A DNA stretch of 64,000 bases. Source: Enhydrobacter sp. (GTDB taxonomy: Bacteria > Pseudomonadota > Alphaproteobacteria > Reyranellales > Reyranellaceae). The DNA lies in assembly GCF_030246845.1 (NCBI RefSeq), contig NZ_CP126889.1, positions 682,001-746,000 on the forward strand. The letters run 5' to 3'. The notes beneath the pieces are model-generated. The model had not been told where the DNA came from and searched no databases. It saw nothing but the letters and a program-made list of their open reading frames with translations. The position numbers were made by a program, and so were the translations under genes. Below, piece after piece: positions 55,555 through 63,184 of this stretch (the first letter of the stretch is position 1; each line of letters opens with the position of its first letter).

Positions 55555-55997
55555 AGATCGTCGTCGGCTCCGACCATGCCGGCTTTCCCATGAAGGCGGA
55601 GTTGCTGGCGTTCCTGACAGGGCTCGGCCACGAGGTGCTGGATGTCGGCTCATTCGATCCGCAGCCGGTCGATTTCCCCGACATCGCGCGCAAGGTGGCG
55701 GCCGCCATCACGTCGGGCACGGCCGAGCGCGGACTGATGGTGTGCGGTACCGGAGTCGGCGCCTCGATCGGCGCCAACAAGATGAAGGGCATCCGCGCGG
55801 CCGTGTGCCACGACGTGCATTCGGCCCATCAGTGCGTGGAGCATGACGACGTGAATGTCATGTGCATCGGCGCGCAGATCGTCGGTCCATGGCTCGCGAA
55901 GGACCTGATCGCGGCCTACCTCGGGGCGAAGTTCTCGACCTCCGAGGAATTCCGTCGCCGCGTCGCCAAGCTCGCCGAGATGGACAAGGAACGATAG
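55551..55997 (+). CDS. rpiB: RpiB/LacA-LacB family sugar-phosphate isomerase
   Basis: A 148-residue isomerase with the RpiB pattern IVVGSDHAGFPMKAELLAFL, the active-site Cys in MVCGTGVGASIGANKMKGIR, and HDVHSAHQCVEHDDVNVMCI. It interconverts ribose-5-phosphate and ribulose-5-phosphate or related sugar phosphates. It is cotranscribed with a GntR regulator and an amino-acid transporter, an unexpected context that suggests a catabolic sugar-phosphate role rather than housekeeping. Confidence 0.9.
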   Translation: MKIVVGSDHAGFPMKAELLAFLTGLGHEVLDVGSFDPQPVDFPDIARKVAAAITSGTAERGLMVCGTGVGASIGANKMKGIRAAVCHDVHSAHQCVEHDDVNVMCIGAQIVGPWLAKDLIAAYLGAKFSTSEEFRRRVAKLAEMDKER

Positions 55998-56023
55998 CCG
56001 ATCGACAAGGAACGGAGGAGACG

Positions 56024-56827
56024 ATGAAAAGAACGATGACGGGCATGGCGATTGCCCTGCTGGCGGTGGTCGGCATTGGCCACATGGCCTGCGCCGACGA
56101 GCTCGACGACATCAGGAAGGCGGGCAAGATCCGGATCGCCATCGATCTCGGCGTGCCGCCTTACGGCATGACCGACGAGAAGCTGCAGCCGACCGGCCTC
56201 GATGTCGAGACGGCGCAGGCGCTGGCCAAGGACTGGGGCCTCCAGTTCGAGCATGTGCCGACCACCGGCGCATCGCGCATCCCGTCGCTGCAGACCGGCA
56301 AGGCCGACCTGGTGATCTCGAGCCTGTCCTACACGGCCGAGCGCGCGAAGGTGATCGATTTCTCGCTGGGCTATGCGGTGCTGCGCACCGTCATTGCCGC
56401 GCCCAAGAGCGTCAACGTCAAGAGCCTGGCCGACCTCGACGGCAAGACCGTCGCCACGGTGCGCGGCACGACGCACGACACGCAGCTCACCAAGGAGGGC
56501 CCCAAGGGCATGAAGCTGGTGCGCTACGAGGACGACGCCACCGAGGCGCAGGCCTTCCTGAGCGGACAGGTCGACATCTTCTCCACCGCCGAGATGATCG
56601 TGCCGCAGATCGACAAGAAGAACCCCGCGCGCCAGGTCGAGATGAAGTTCGTGCTCGACAACTTCAAGCTCGCGATCGGCGTGAGGAAGGGCGAGAAGCG
56701 GCTGCTCGACGAGGTCAACAAGTGGATCGTCGCCAACATCAAGAACGGCCGGCTCAACGCCCTGAACAAGAAATACTTCGGCGACGACCTGCCCGACCTG
56801 ATCCTGAAGCAGGAGGTGAGCCAATGA
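56024..56827 (+). CDS. Amino-acid ABC transporter binding protein (first of tandem pair)
   Basis: A 267-residue type II binding protein (SBP_bac_3). Signal peptide TGMAIALLAVVGIGHMACA, then DDIRKAGKIRIAIDLGVPPY and the substrate-loop pattern ADLVISSLSYTAERAKVIDF. It starts after a GGAGGAG site 26 bases from the rpiB stop. The next gene is a second protein of the same length, with which it overlaps as ATGA; the two share the whole architecture and are about half identical by eye. Confidence 0.9.
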   Translation: MKRTMTGMAIALLAVVGIGHMACADELDDIRKAGKIRIAIDLGVPPYGMTDEKLQPTGLDVETAQALAKDWGLQFEHVPTTGASRIPSLQTGKADLVISSLSYTAERAKVIDFSLGYAVLRTVIAAPKSVNVKSLADLDGKTVATVRGTTHDTQLTKEGPKGMKLVRYEDDATEAQAFLSGQVDIFSTAEMIVPQIDKKNPARQVEMKFVLDNFKLAIGVRKGEKRLLDEVNKWIVANIKNGRLNALNKKYFGDDLPDLILKQEVSQ

Positions 56828-57627
56828 CGGTCCGTGATCTCCTGCGTGTGCTGGCCGGGGCGGCGCTCGCTTTCGGATGCGCCTTTGCCGCCGCCCATGC
56901 CGATACGCTCGACGACATCAAGAAGGCCGGCAAGGTCAGGATCGCCATCGACCTTGCGATCCCGCCGTTCGGCATGACCGACGACAAGATGCAGGCGACC
57001 GGCTCTGACGTCGATACGGCCCGTCTGCTGGCGAAGGATCTCGGCGTCGAGCTCGAGATCGTCACCACCACCGGCCCGACGCGCATCCCGATGCTGCTGA
57101 CCAACAAGGCCGATCTGGTGATCTCGACGCTCTCGATCACGCCCGACCGTGCCAAGGTCATCGACTTCTCGCTGCCCTATGCCGATCACCCTTCCGTGGT
57201 GGCGGCGCTGAAGTCGATCCACCTCGCCAGGATGGCCGATCTCGATGGCAAGCGGGTCGCGGTCGTCCGCGGCACGACGCAGGACACCGATCTCGCACGC
57301 GACGCCAAGGGCGCACAGCTCGTGCGCTACGAGGACGACGCGACGATGGCGCTCGCCGTGGCCTCCGGCCAGATCGACATCCTGGCCACCGCGCGTTCTC
57401 TGCTGCCGGCGATCAGCCGCAAGAATCCGGCGCGCACCGTCGAGCCCAAGATCACCATGCGGACCTTCTATCTGGCGGTCGGCATCCGCAAGAACGAGCC
57501 GCGGCTCAAGGCCTGGGTGAACGACTGGGTGAAGGCCAACCTGCAGAACGGCCAGCTCGGCGCCATCTACAAGAAATATCACGGCATCGACATTCCGGTC
57601 GACCAGCTCCTCAAGGCCGGCGACTAG
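56824..57627 (+). CDS. Amino-acid ABC transporter binding protein (second of tandem pair)
   Basis: Another 267-residue SBP_bac_3 protein with signal peptide LLRVLAGAALAFGCAFAAAH, then DDIKKAGKVRIAIDLAIPPF and ADLVISTLSITPDRAKVIDF. Differences in the binding loops (TTGPTRIPMLLTN against TTGASRIPSLQTG upstream) suggest different or overlapping ligands. It precedes the two permeases by 16 bases. Two binding proteins for one membrane complex widen substrate range. Confidence 0.9.
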   Translation: MTVRDLLRVLAGAALAFGCAFAAAHADTLDDIKKAGKVRIAIDLAIPPFGMTDDKMQATGSDVDTARLLAKDLGVELEIVTTTGPTRIPMLLTNKADLVISTLSITPDRAKVIDFSLPYADHPSVVAALKSIHLARMADLDGKRVAVVRGTTQDTDLARDAKGAQLVRYEDDATMALAVASGQIDILATARSLLPAISRKNPARTVEPKITMRTFYLAVGIRKNEPRLKAWVNDWVKANLQNGQLGAIYKKYHGIDIPVDQLLKAGD

Positions 57628-57643
57628 CTCCGGCGCCGCCGGC

Positions 57644-58327
57644 ATGTCCTATCAGCTCGATTTCTCCTTCCTGACGGAGAGATGGCCCGACTTCGTCGCC
57701 GGGGCCTGGCTCACGGTCCAGCTCACCGTCGTGTCGATCGCGCTCGGCCTCGCGGTCGGCACGGTCTGCGCCCTGGCCCGCGTCTATGGCGGAACGTTTC
57801 TGCGTCGTGCCGTCGGCCTCTATGTCGAGCTGATCCGCAATACGCCGCTCCTGATCCAGATCTTCATCGTCTATTTCGGCCTCTCCAGCCTCGGCCTCAA
57901 GCTGTCGGCCGAAGTGTCGGCGGTGATCGCGCTGGTCGTGAACATGGGGGCCTACACGACGGAGATCATGCGCGCCGGCATCCAGTCGATCCAGCGCACG
58001 CAGCTCGAGGCCGCCGATTGCCTCGGCCTCACGCGGCTGCAGACCATCCTCCATGTCGTGCTGCTGCCGGCGATGGAGCGGGTCTATCCCGCCCTGTCGA
58101 GCCAGTTCGTGCTGCTGATGCTGGCCTCCTCCATCACCTCCACGATCTCGGCCGAGGAGCTCACGGCGACCGCGAACCGCGTGCAGTCCGACACCTACCG
58201 CAGTTTCGAGGTCTATATCATCGTCGCACTGGTCTATCTCGCCCTGTCGGCACTCTACCGCCTCGCCTTCTGGCTGATCGGCCTCGCGCTATTCGCGCGC
58301 AAGCGCAGGCTGGGCACGGCGCTATGA
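57644..58327 (+). CDS. Amino-acid ABC transporter permease 1
   Basis: A 227-residue HisMQ-type permease. TLTVQLTVVSIALG-like helix 1, the loop LELIRNTPLLIQIFIVYFGL with RNTPLL, and the EAA-like QLEAADCLGLTRLQTILHVV are characteristic. It overlaps the second permease by four bases (ATGA). The pair forms the membrane heterodimer used by both binding proteins. Confidence 0.9.
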   Translation: MSYQLDFSFLTERWPDFVAGAWLTVQLTVVSIALGLAVGTVCALARVYGGTFLRRAVGLYVELIRNTPLLIQIFIVYFGLSSLGLKLSAEVSAVIALVVNMGAYTTEIMRAGIQSIQRTQLEAADCLGLTRLQTILHVVLLPAMERVYPALSSQFVLLMLASSITSTISAEELTATANRVQSDTYRSFEVYIIVALVYLALSALYRLAFWLIGLALFARKRRLGTAL

Positions 58328-58971
58328 TCAAGCTCAACGCCAATCACATCCTCTACCTCGTCCAGGCGGCCGAATGGACGGTGCTGTTGTCGCTGATCGC
58401 CTTCGTCGGCGGCGCGGTGGTCGGGCTCGTGCTCGCCCTCCTGCGCGTGTCGCGGATCGCCGTCCTGCGCGCGCTCGCCAGCGGCTATATCCAGGTGATC
58501 CAGGGAACGCCGCTTCTGATCGTGCTGTTCCTTTCCTATTTCGGGCTCGGCATCCTGGGCTACAAGCTCGACCCGCTGGTGGCGGCCGGCCTCTCGTTCA
58601 CGATCTATGCCGGCGCCTTCCTGGGCGAGATCTGGCGGGGCTGCATCGAGGCGGTGCCGAGGACGCAGTGGGAGGCGTCCGATTGCCTCGGTCTCAGCCG
58701 CTTCCAGCAATATGCCTACGTGATCCTGCCGCAGGCGGTGCGGCTTGCGATCCCGCCCACCGTGGGCTTCATGGTGCAGATCGTGAAGAACACCTCGCTC
58801 GCCTCGGTGATCGGCTTCGTCGAGCTCGCGCGCGCCGGCCAGATCGTCAACAATTCGACCTTCGAGCCCTTCGCGATCTTTTCCGTCGTCGCCGCCATCT
58901 ATTTCGCGCTGTGCTACCCCCTGTCGCTCGCCGCACGCGCGCTCGAGAGGAGGGCCCATGCCGGCAGATGA
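58324..58971 (+). CDS. Amino-acid ABC transporter permease 2
   Basis: A 215-residue HisMQ-type permease with the motif IQGTPLLIVLFLSYFGLGIL and QWEASDCLGLSRFQQYAYVI, followed by IVKNTSLASVIGFVELARAG. ATG at 58324 overlaps the first permease stop. Its 3' end overlaps the ATPase start by 14 bases. Confidence 0.9.
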   Translation: MIKLNANHILYLVQAAEWTVLLSLIAFVGGAVVGLVLALLRVSRIAVLRALASGYIQVIQGTPLLIVLFLSYFGLGILGYKLDPLVAAGLSFTIYAGAFLGEIWRGCIEAVPRTQWEASDCLGLSRFQQYAYVILPQAVRLAIPPTVGFMVQIVKNTSLASVIGFVELARAGQIVNNSTFEPFAIFSVVAAIYFALCYPLSLAARALERRAHAGR

Positions 58972-59701
58972 AGCCATCGTCCGCATCGACGGCGTCGTCA
59001 AGGAATTCGGGCCGCTGCGCGTGCTGGACGGCGTCGGCTTCGCGGTGGCGCGCGGTCAGGTCGCGGCGATCGTGGGCCGCAGCGGCTCGGGCAAGAGCAC
59101 GCTGCTGCGCTGCATCGCCGGCCTCGAAAGCATCCAGGGTGGCACGATCACGGTGTGCGGCCACGATGTCGGCCGGCCCGGCAGCGCGGCGCGCGCGCAA
59201 CTGCGCCGCGACGTCGGCATGGTGTTCCAGAGCTACAATCTCTTTCCCCATCTCACGGTCGAGCGGAACATCACGCTCGCGCTCACCCTGGTGAAGAAAC
59301 AGAAGCGCGAGGAGGCGAGGAAGCGGGCCGCGGAGGTGCTGTCCCTGGTTGGACTGACCGACAAGATCGCGGCCTATCCCGAGCAACTCTCGGGAGGTCA
59401 GCAGCAGCGCGTCGCCATCGCCCGTTCGCTTGCGCTGTCGCCCCAGGTCATGCTGTTCGACGAGGTGACCTCGGCGCTCGATCCCGAGCTCACGGCCGAG
59501 GTTCTGGCCGTGATGGAGGATCTGGCCCGCCGCGGCATGACGATGATCACGGTCACGCACGAGATGGGCTTCGCGCGGCGCGTCGCCGACCTTGTCGTGT
59601 TCATGCACAAGGGCAAGGTGTGGGAGAGCGGGCCGACGGCCGAGCTGTTCGGAGGCCCGAAGACCGCCGAATTCAGCCAGTTCGTCGCCAGCGAGCTTTA
59701 G
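58958..59701 (+). CDS. Amino-acid ABC transporter ATPase, GlnQ-like
   Basis: A 247-residue ATPase with Walker A GRSGSGKST, Q-loop MVFQSYNLFPHLTV, signature LSGGQQQRVAIARSLA, Walker B VMLFDEVTSALDPEL and H-loop VTHEMGFARR, the pattern of polar amino-acid importers. The ATG at 58958 gives a 14-base overlap with the permease, which has a GGAGGG site. It is the last gene of the GntR-rpiB-transporter operon, five bases from a convergent gene. Confidence 0.92.
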   Translation: MPADEAIVRIDGVVKEFGPLRVLDGVGFAVARGQVAAIVGRSGSGKSTLLRCIAGLESIQGGTITVCGHDVGRPGSAARAQLRRDVGMVFQSYNLFPHLTVERNITLALTLVKKQKREEARKRAAEVLSLVGLTDKIAAYPEQLSGGQQQRVAIARSLALSPQVMLFDEVTSALDPELTAEVLAVMEDLARRGMTMITVTHEMGFARRVADLVVFMHKGKVWESGPTAELFGGPKTAEFSQFVASEL

Positions 59702-59706
59702 CGGCC

Positions 59707-60537
59707 TCAGCCGCCGCCGTCGCCGCCGACGGCGATGACGGTGAGCTTCTCCGGCAGCTCCTCCTTCGCGACCTCGATCGTGTGCTTGTCCGGCCACACG
59801 AAGACGGGCTCCAGCGGCGCCAGCAGGGTCACGAAGCGATCGAGCTGCGAGCGGCCCCAGTAGTGCATGGGAAGCACGATCCTGGGATCGATCTGCTTCA
59901 CGACATCGACCATCAGCGGCACGCCCATCGTGTAGGCGCCGTCGATCGGCACCATCAGGACGTCGATGCGACCCAGCGCCTCGAGATGCTCGGGCGTCAG
60001 ACGCTGGTGCAGATGGCCGAGATGGGCGATGCAGAGATCGCCGACCGCGAAGATGAAGATCGAGTTGCCGTTGATCCGCACACCGCCCGACCAGTCCCGC
60101 GCATTGGTCGGCACGTTCCAGACCCGCATGTCCTTCAGCGTGACGTCGTGCCGGGCCTCCGTCTCGCCTTCCTGCGGCCAGCCGCGCAGGACGTAGGTGA
60201 TGCCCTCTTCCGGCTCGTCGGTGAAATGCGTGCCGTGGGCGTTGTTCATGGTGGCGATGTCGGGATGGCGGCCGAAGCCGTTGACGCCGTTGTAGTCGGT
60301 GATGGCGCGCACGCCCTGCGGCGTGTCGATCTGGTAGCTGGCATGGCCGAGGAAGGTGATGATGGCACGGTTGGGCGACGGGCCTTCCGTGAGCCGCAGG
60401 CCGTCGTCGAACGAGGCGCGTTGCAGGCGCGGACCGAATTCCTCGACCAGGTTCTTGGAACAGCGCGCCAAGGCGGGACCTGCCAGCAGGGCGACAGCGG
60501 CGGCGATCAGGGCGGCACAGGAAAGCTTCGGGGTCAT
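59707..60537 (-). CDS. Exported MBL-fold protein with degenerate metal motif
   Basis: A 276-residue protein with signal peptide LSCAALIAAAVALLAGPALA and the fold pattern ITFLGHASYQIDTPQG, DLCIAHLGHLHQRL and VLPMHYWG of the UlaG/MBL superfamily. The canonical HxHxDH reads NAHGTH at 98-103, so the first His is Asn and the Asp is Thr, while the later His residues survive. Activity may be lost or changed. It converges on the transporter operon and is divergent from the imuA operon, whose promoter lies in the shared gap. Confidence 0.83.
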   Translation of the reverse strand: MTPKLSCAALIAAAVALLAGPALARCSKNLVEEFGPRLQRASFDDGLRLTEGPSPNRAIITFLGHASYQIDTPQGVRAITDYNGVNGFGRHPDIATMNNAHGTHFTDEPEEGITYVLRGWPQEGETEARHDVTLKDMRVWNVPTNARDWSGGVRINGNSIFIFAVGDLCIAHLGHLHQRLTPEHLEALGRIDVLMVPIDGAYTMGVPLMVDVVKQIDPRIVLPMHYWGRSQLDRFVTLLAPLEPVFVWPDKHTIEVAKEELPEKLTVIAVGGDGGG

Positions 60538-60623
60538 GGAGAGCCTCCCGCAGGCGTCGAGGTGAAGGAACTTTCAGGCCAGGGGCAGGGAGTATGCCAG
60601 TCCGAAAGGTCCGCGGACCCCCG

Positions 60624-60663
60624 TTGACTCTTCAAAGGAAGGTGACTAGAACAAAAGAGGAAC
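60624..60663 (+). promoter_or_regulatory. imuA operon promoter with LexA (SOS) box
   Basis: TTGACT (60624-60629), 17 bases, then TAGAAC (60647-60652) form a promoter. GAACAAAAGAGGAAC (60649-60663) overlaps the -10; read on the other strand it is GTTC-N7-GTTC, the alphaproteobacterial LexA operator. It lies 39 bases before the imuA ATG, a repressor-like arrangement. Confidence 0.8.
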
Positions 60664-60702
60664 ATATTACCTCAACCAGTGGAAAAACGACCCGAGGGGG
60701 CA

Positions 60703-61560
60703 ATGCCCGTCATTTCCCCGAATGCCCTTGCTCCCCCTGCCGCCAACCTGGCGCAGGGAAAGGTCCCGCCGCCCTTGCGCGAACAGGTCCGCCGGCTTGA
60801 GCGTGCCCATAGTGCCCAGAGAGCCGGTCGGATGGCCGTTCCGGTCGGGGTCGCGGCCATCGATGCCCTGCTGCCGGAAGGTGGGCTGCTGGCTGGCGCC
60901 CTGCATGAGATCGAGGCAGGCCCCACCCCTTCCGGCCGCGTCGCGCCTCATGACGGCGCGGCCCTGGGCTTTGCCGCCTATCTCATTGGTCGTTTCGGAT
61001 CGGGCACGATCCTCTGGTGTCGCCAGCCTCTGAGTGCCTTCGACGCTCCGCCCTACGCCCCGGCCCTTTCCGCCTGGTTCGATCCGGCGCGGTTGCTGAT
61101 GATCACCACCCGGCGCGAGGAGGATCTCTTCTGGGCGATGGAGGAAGGGCTGCGTGCGTCCGGCATTGCTGCTGTGCTGGGCGAGACGCGGGCTGCCGAT
61201 CCCACGGCCGGCCGCCGGCTCTCGCTCGCGGCGGAAAAGAACGGCGTGCCCGCCTTCCTGCTGCGCCCCCAGCCGGCGCCCCCGCAAAGCGTCTGCACGA
61301 CGCGCTGGCGGGTCGCTTCCGCGGTTTCGGCCTCGACGACACCGGGTCTCGCCGACTTCGGCGTCGCGCGTTGGTGCGTCGAGCTCAGGCGCAACCGCTT
61401 CGGCCTCCCCTCGACCGAGGAAATGCCGTCCTGGCTCCTGGAGTGGAACGATGAAACGCATCATCTCGCTGTGGTTCCCCAAGCTCGCCACGGATCGGCT
61501 GGCCCGCCTGCGGCCGGAGTCGCCTGGACAGGCCCAGACCGCCAGAAACTGGTCGGCTAG
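60703..61560 (+). CDS. imuA: ImuA family protein, SOS mutagenesis accessory
   Basis: A 285-residue protein with a RecA/SulA-like core: RMAVPVGVAAIDALLPEGGL, LAGALHEIEAGP and FGSGTILWCRQPLSAF. ImuA partners with ImuB and DnaE2 in damage-induced mutagenesis. The ATG at 60703 with a GAGGGGG site is chosen over the GTG at 60679. It is the first gene behind a LexA-type box and overlaps imuB by 110 bases, a long overlap typical of these cassettes. Confidence 0.88.
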   Translation: MPVISPNALAPPAANLAQGKVPPPLREQVRRLERAHSAQRAGRMAVPVGVAAIDALLPEGGLLAGALHEIEAGPTPSGRVAPHDGAALGFAAYLIGRFGSGTILWCRQPLSAFDAPPYAPALSAWFDPARLLMITTRREEDLFWAMEEGLRASGIAAVLGETRAADPTAGRRLSLAAEKNGVPAFLLRPQPAPPQSVCTTRWRVASAVSASTTPGLADFGVARWCVELRRNRFGLPSTEEMPSWLLEWNDETHHLAVVPQARHGSAGPPAAGVAWTGPDRQKLVG

Positions 61561-63121
61561 GGCCGCCGCCACGGTCATCTGGCTCGAAGGCTGTCCGCGG
61601 CTCGCGGCCCTCAATGCCCATGCCCGTGCCGCCGGCCTGCGGCCGCATATGCGGCTTGCCGATGCCCGCACGCTGGTCCCCGACCTCGTCACGACGGGAG
61701 TCGAGCCGGAGGCCGATCACCGCCTGCTCGAAGCCATCGCCAACTGGTGCGACCGCTACACGCCCTGGGTCGCGCTCGATCCGCTGGGAGCCGCGGTCGC
61801 CGAGCCCGATTCGGAGGGCCGCATCGAAGCCTGCAGCGCCGGCGGCTTCGGCGGCGATGCCGGCCTGCTGCTCGACGTCACCGGCTGCGGCCACCTTTTC
61901 GGCAAGGACGAGACGGGCGAACGCGCTTTGCTGGCCGATCTCGTCGAGCGCCTGGCGCGCCACGACTTCACCTGCCGCGCCGCCATGGCCGATACGGCCG
62001 GCGCGGCCTGGGCGCTGGCGCGCTATGCCGAACGCCAGGCCGATCTTTTTTGCCCACGCCACGGCCAGCGCGAGGCGCTGGCCTCCCTGCCGGTCGACGG
62101 GCTGCGGCTCGCCACGCCGATCCTGGAAACCTTCCTGAAGCTCGGCCTGCGCCGCATCGGCGATCTCTACCCTCTGCCGCGGGCGCCGCTGGCGCGCCGC
62201 TTCGGCGATCAGCCGCTCATGCGACTCGACCAGGCGCTGGGCCGCGTCGACGAACCGATCGAGCCGCGTCGCGTGCCGCCCGCCTTCCGCACGCGCCTCG
62301 CCTTCGCCGAGCCGATCGGCCGGCCAGAAGATATTGCTGCCGCGACCAGCCGGCTGCTGGCCGCCCTCTGCAAGCAGCTCGAGCAGGCGGGCGTCGGCGC
62401 GCGCAAGCTCGAGATCGCGCTCTATCGCGTCGACGGCTCGGTGGATCGCACGGGAATCGGCACCAGCCGGCCCAATCGCGACAATCCCAGGCTCATGAAG
62501 CTTTTCGAGGAGAAGCTCGGCGAGCTCGATCCCGGCTTCGGCGTCGAGCTGATGATCCTGGCCGCGCCGGAAGTCGAGGAATGGACCGGCGCCCAGGAGT
62601 CCCTGCCCGACACGGGCACCGATGCCATTCCCGGCGGCAGTGACGACGGCACGATCGATCTCGCCGACCGGCTGGCGCTGCGGCTGGGCGCGGAGAATGT
62701 CGTGCGTCTCGTCCCGCGCCACAGCCATCTGCCGGAGCGCGTGCAGGTGACGGCGCCGATTTCCGCCAGGCCGGCGCCCGAGGGCGCCTGGGCGCGCCTC
62801 GCCTCGATGAAGGGTGCGCGGCCGACGCGGCTCCTGCAGCGGCCCGAGCCGGTCAGCGTCACGGCGCTCCTGCCCGACGATCCGCCGCGGCAGTTCCAGT
62901 GGCGCCGTCATGCCCATCGCATCGTGCGCGTCGAGGGGCCGGAACGGCTGGCCGACGAATGGTGGCGGCCGCGCTCGAACGGCAAATATGCCCCCGCCAA
63001 CTCGATACCGGCGGCACGCGACTATTACCGCGTCGAGGACGATGACGGCGGCCGCTTCTGGCTGTTCCGCGACGGCCCGCACAATGCCGTCAAGTGGTTC
63101 CTGCACGGGTTTTGTGCGTGA
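61451..63121 (+). CDS. imuB: ImuB, Y-family polymerase-like protein
   Basis: A 556-residue protein of the DNA polymerase Y family. KRIISLWFPKLATDRLAR at the start and GLLLDVTGCGHLFG in the palm resemble UmuC/DinB, but the acidic catalytic residues expected for polymerase activity are not in place, as is known for ImuB. The C-terminal third (PERLADEWWRP, ARDYYRVEDDDGGRFWLFRD) is the ImuB-specific domain that recruits the others. The ATG at 61451 lies inside imuA; the frame further upstream is not coding. dnaE2 follows after 63 bases. Confidence 0.92.
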   Translation: MKRIISLWFPKLATDRLARLRPESPGQAQTARNWSARAAATVIWLEGCPRLAALNAHARAAGLRPHMRLADARTLVPDLVTTGVEPEADHRLLEAIANWCDRYTPWVALDPLGAAVAEPDSEGRIEACSAGGFGGDAGLLLDVTGCGHLFGKDETGERALLADLVERLARHDFTCRAAMADTAGAAWALARYAERQADLFCPRHGQREALASLPVDGLRLATPILETFLKLGLRRIGDLYPLPRAPLARRFGDQPLMRLDQALGRVDEPIEPRRVPPAFRTRLAFAEPIGRPEDIAAATSRLLAALCKQLEQAGVGARKLEIALYRVDGSVDRTGIGTSRPNRDNPRLMKLFEEKLGELDPGFGVELMILAAPEVEEWTGAQESLPDTGTDAIPGGSDDGTIDLADRLALRLGAENVVRLVPRHSHLPERVQVTAPISARPAPEGAWARLASMKGARPTRLLQRPEPVSVTALLPDDPPRQFQWRRHAHRIVRVEGPERLADEWWRPRSNGKYAPANSIPAARDYYRVEDDDGGRFWLFRDGPHNAVKWFLHGFCA

Positions 63122-63184
63122 TGTGTTTGCTCTCACCGCACCACATGAGCGCCACTCCAGTGGCGCAATCTTCCTGCTGAAGCC

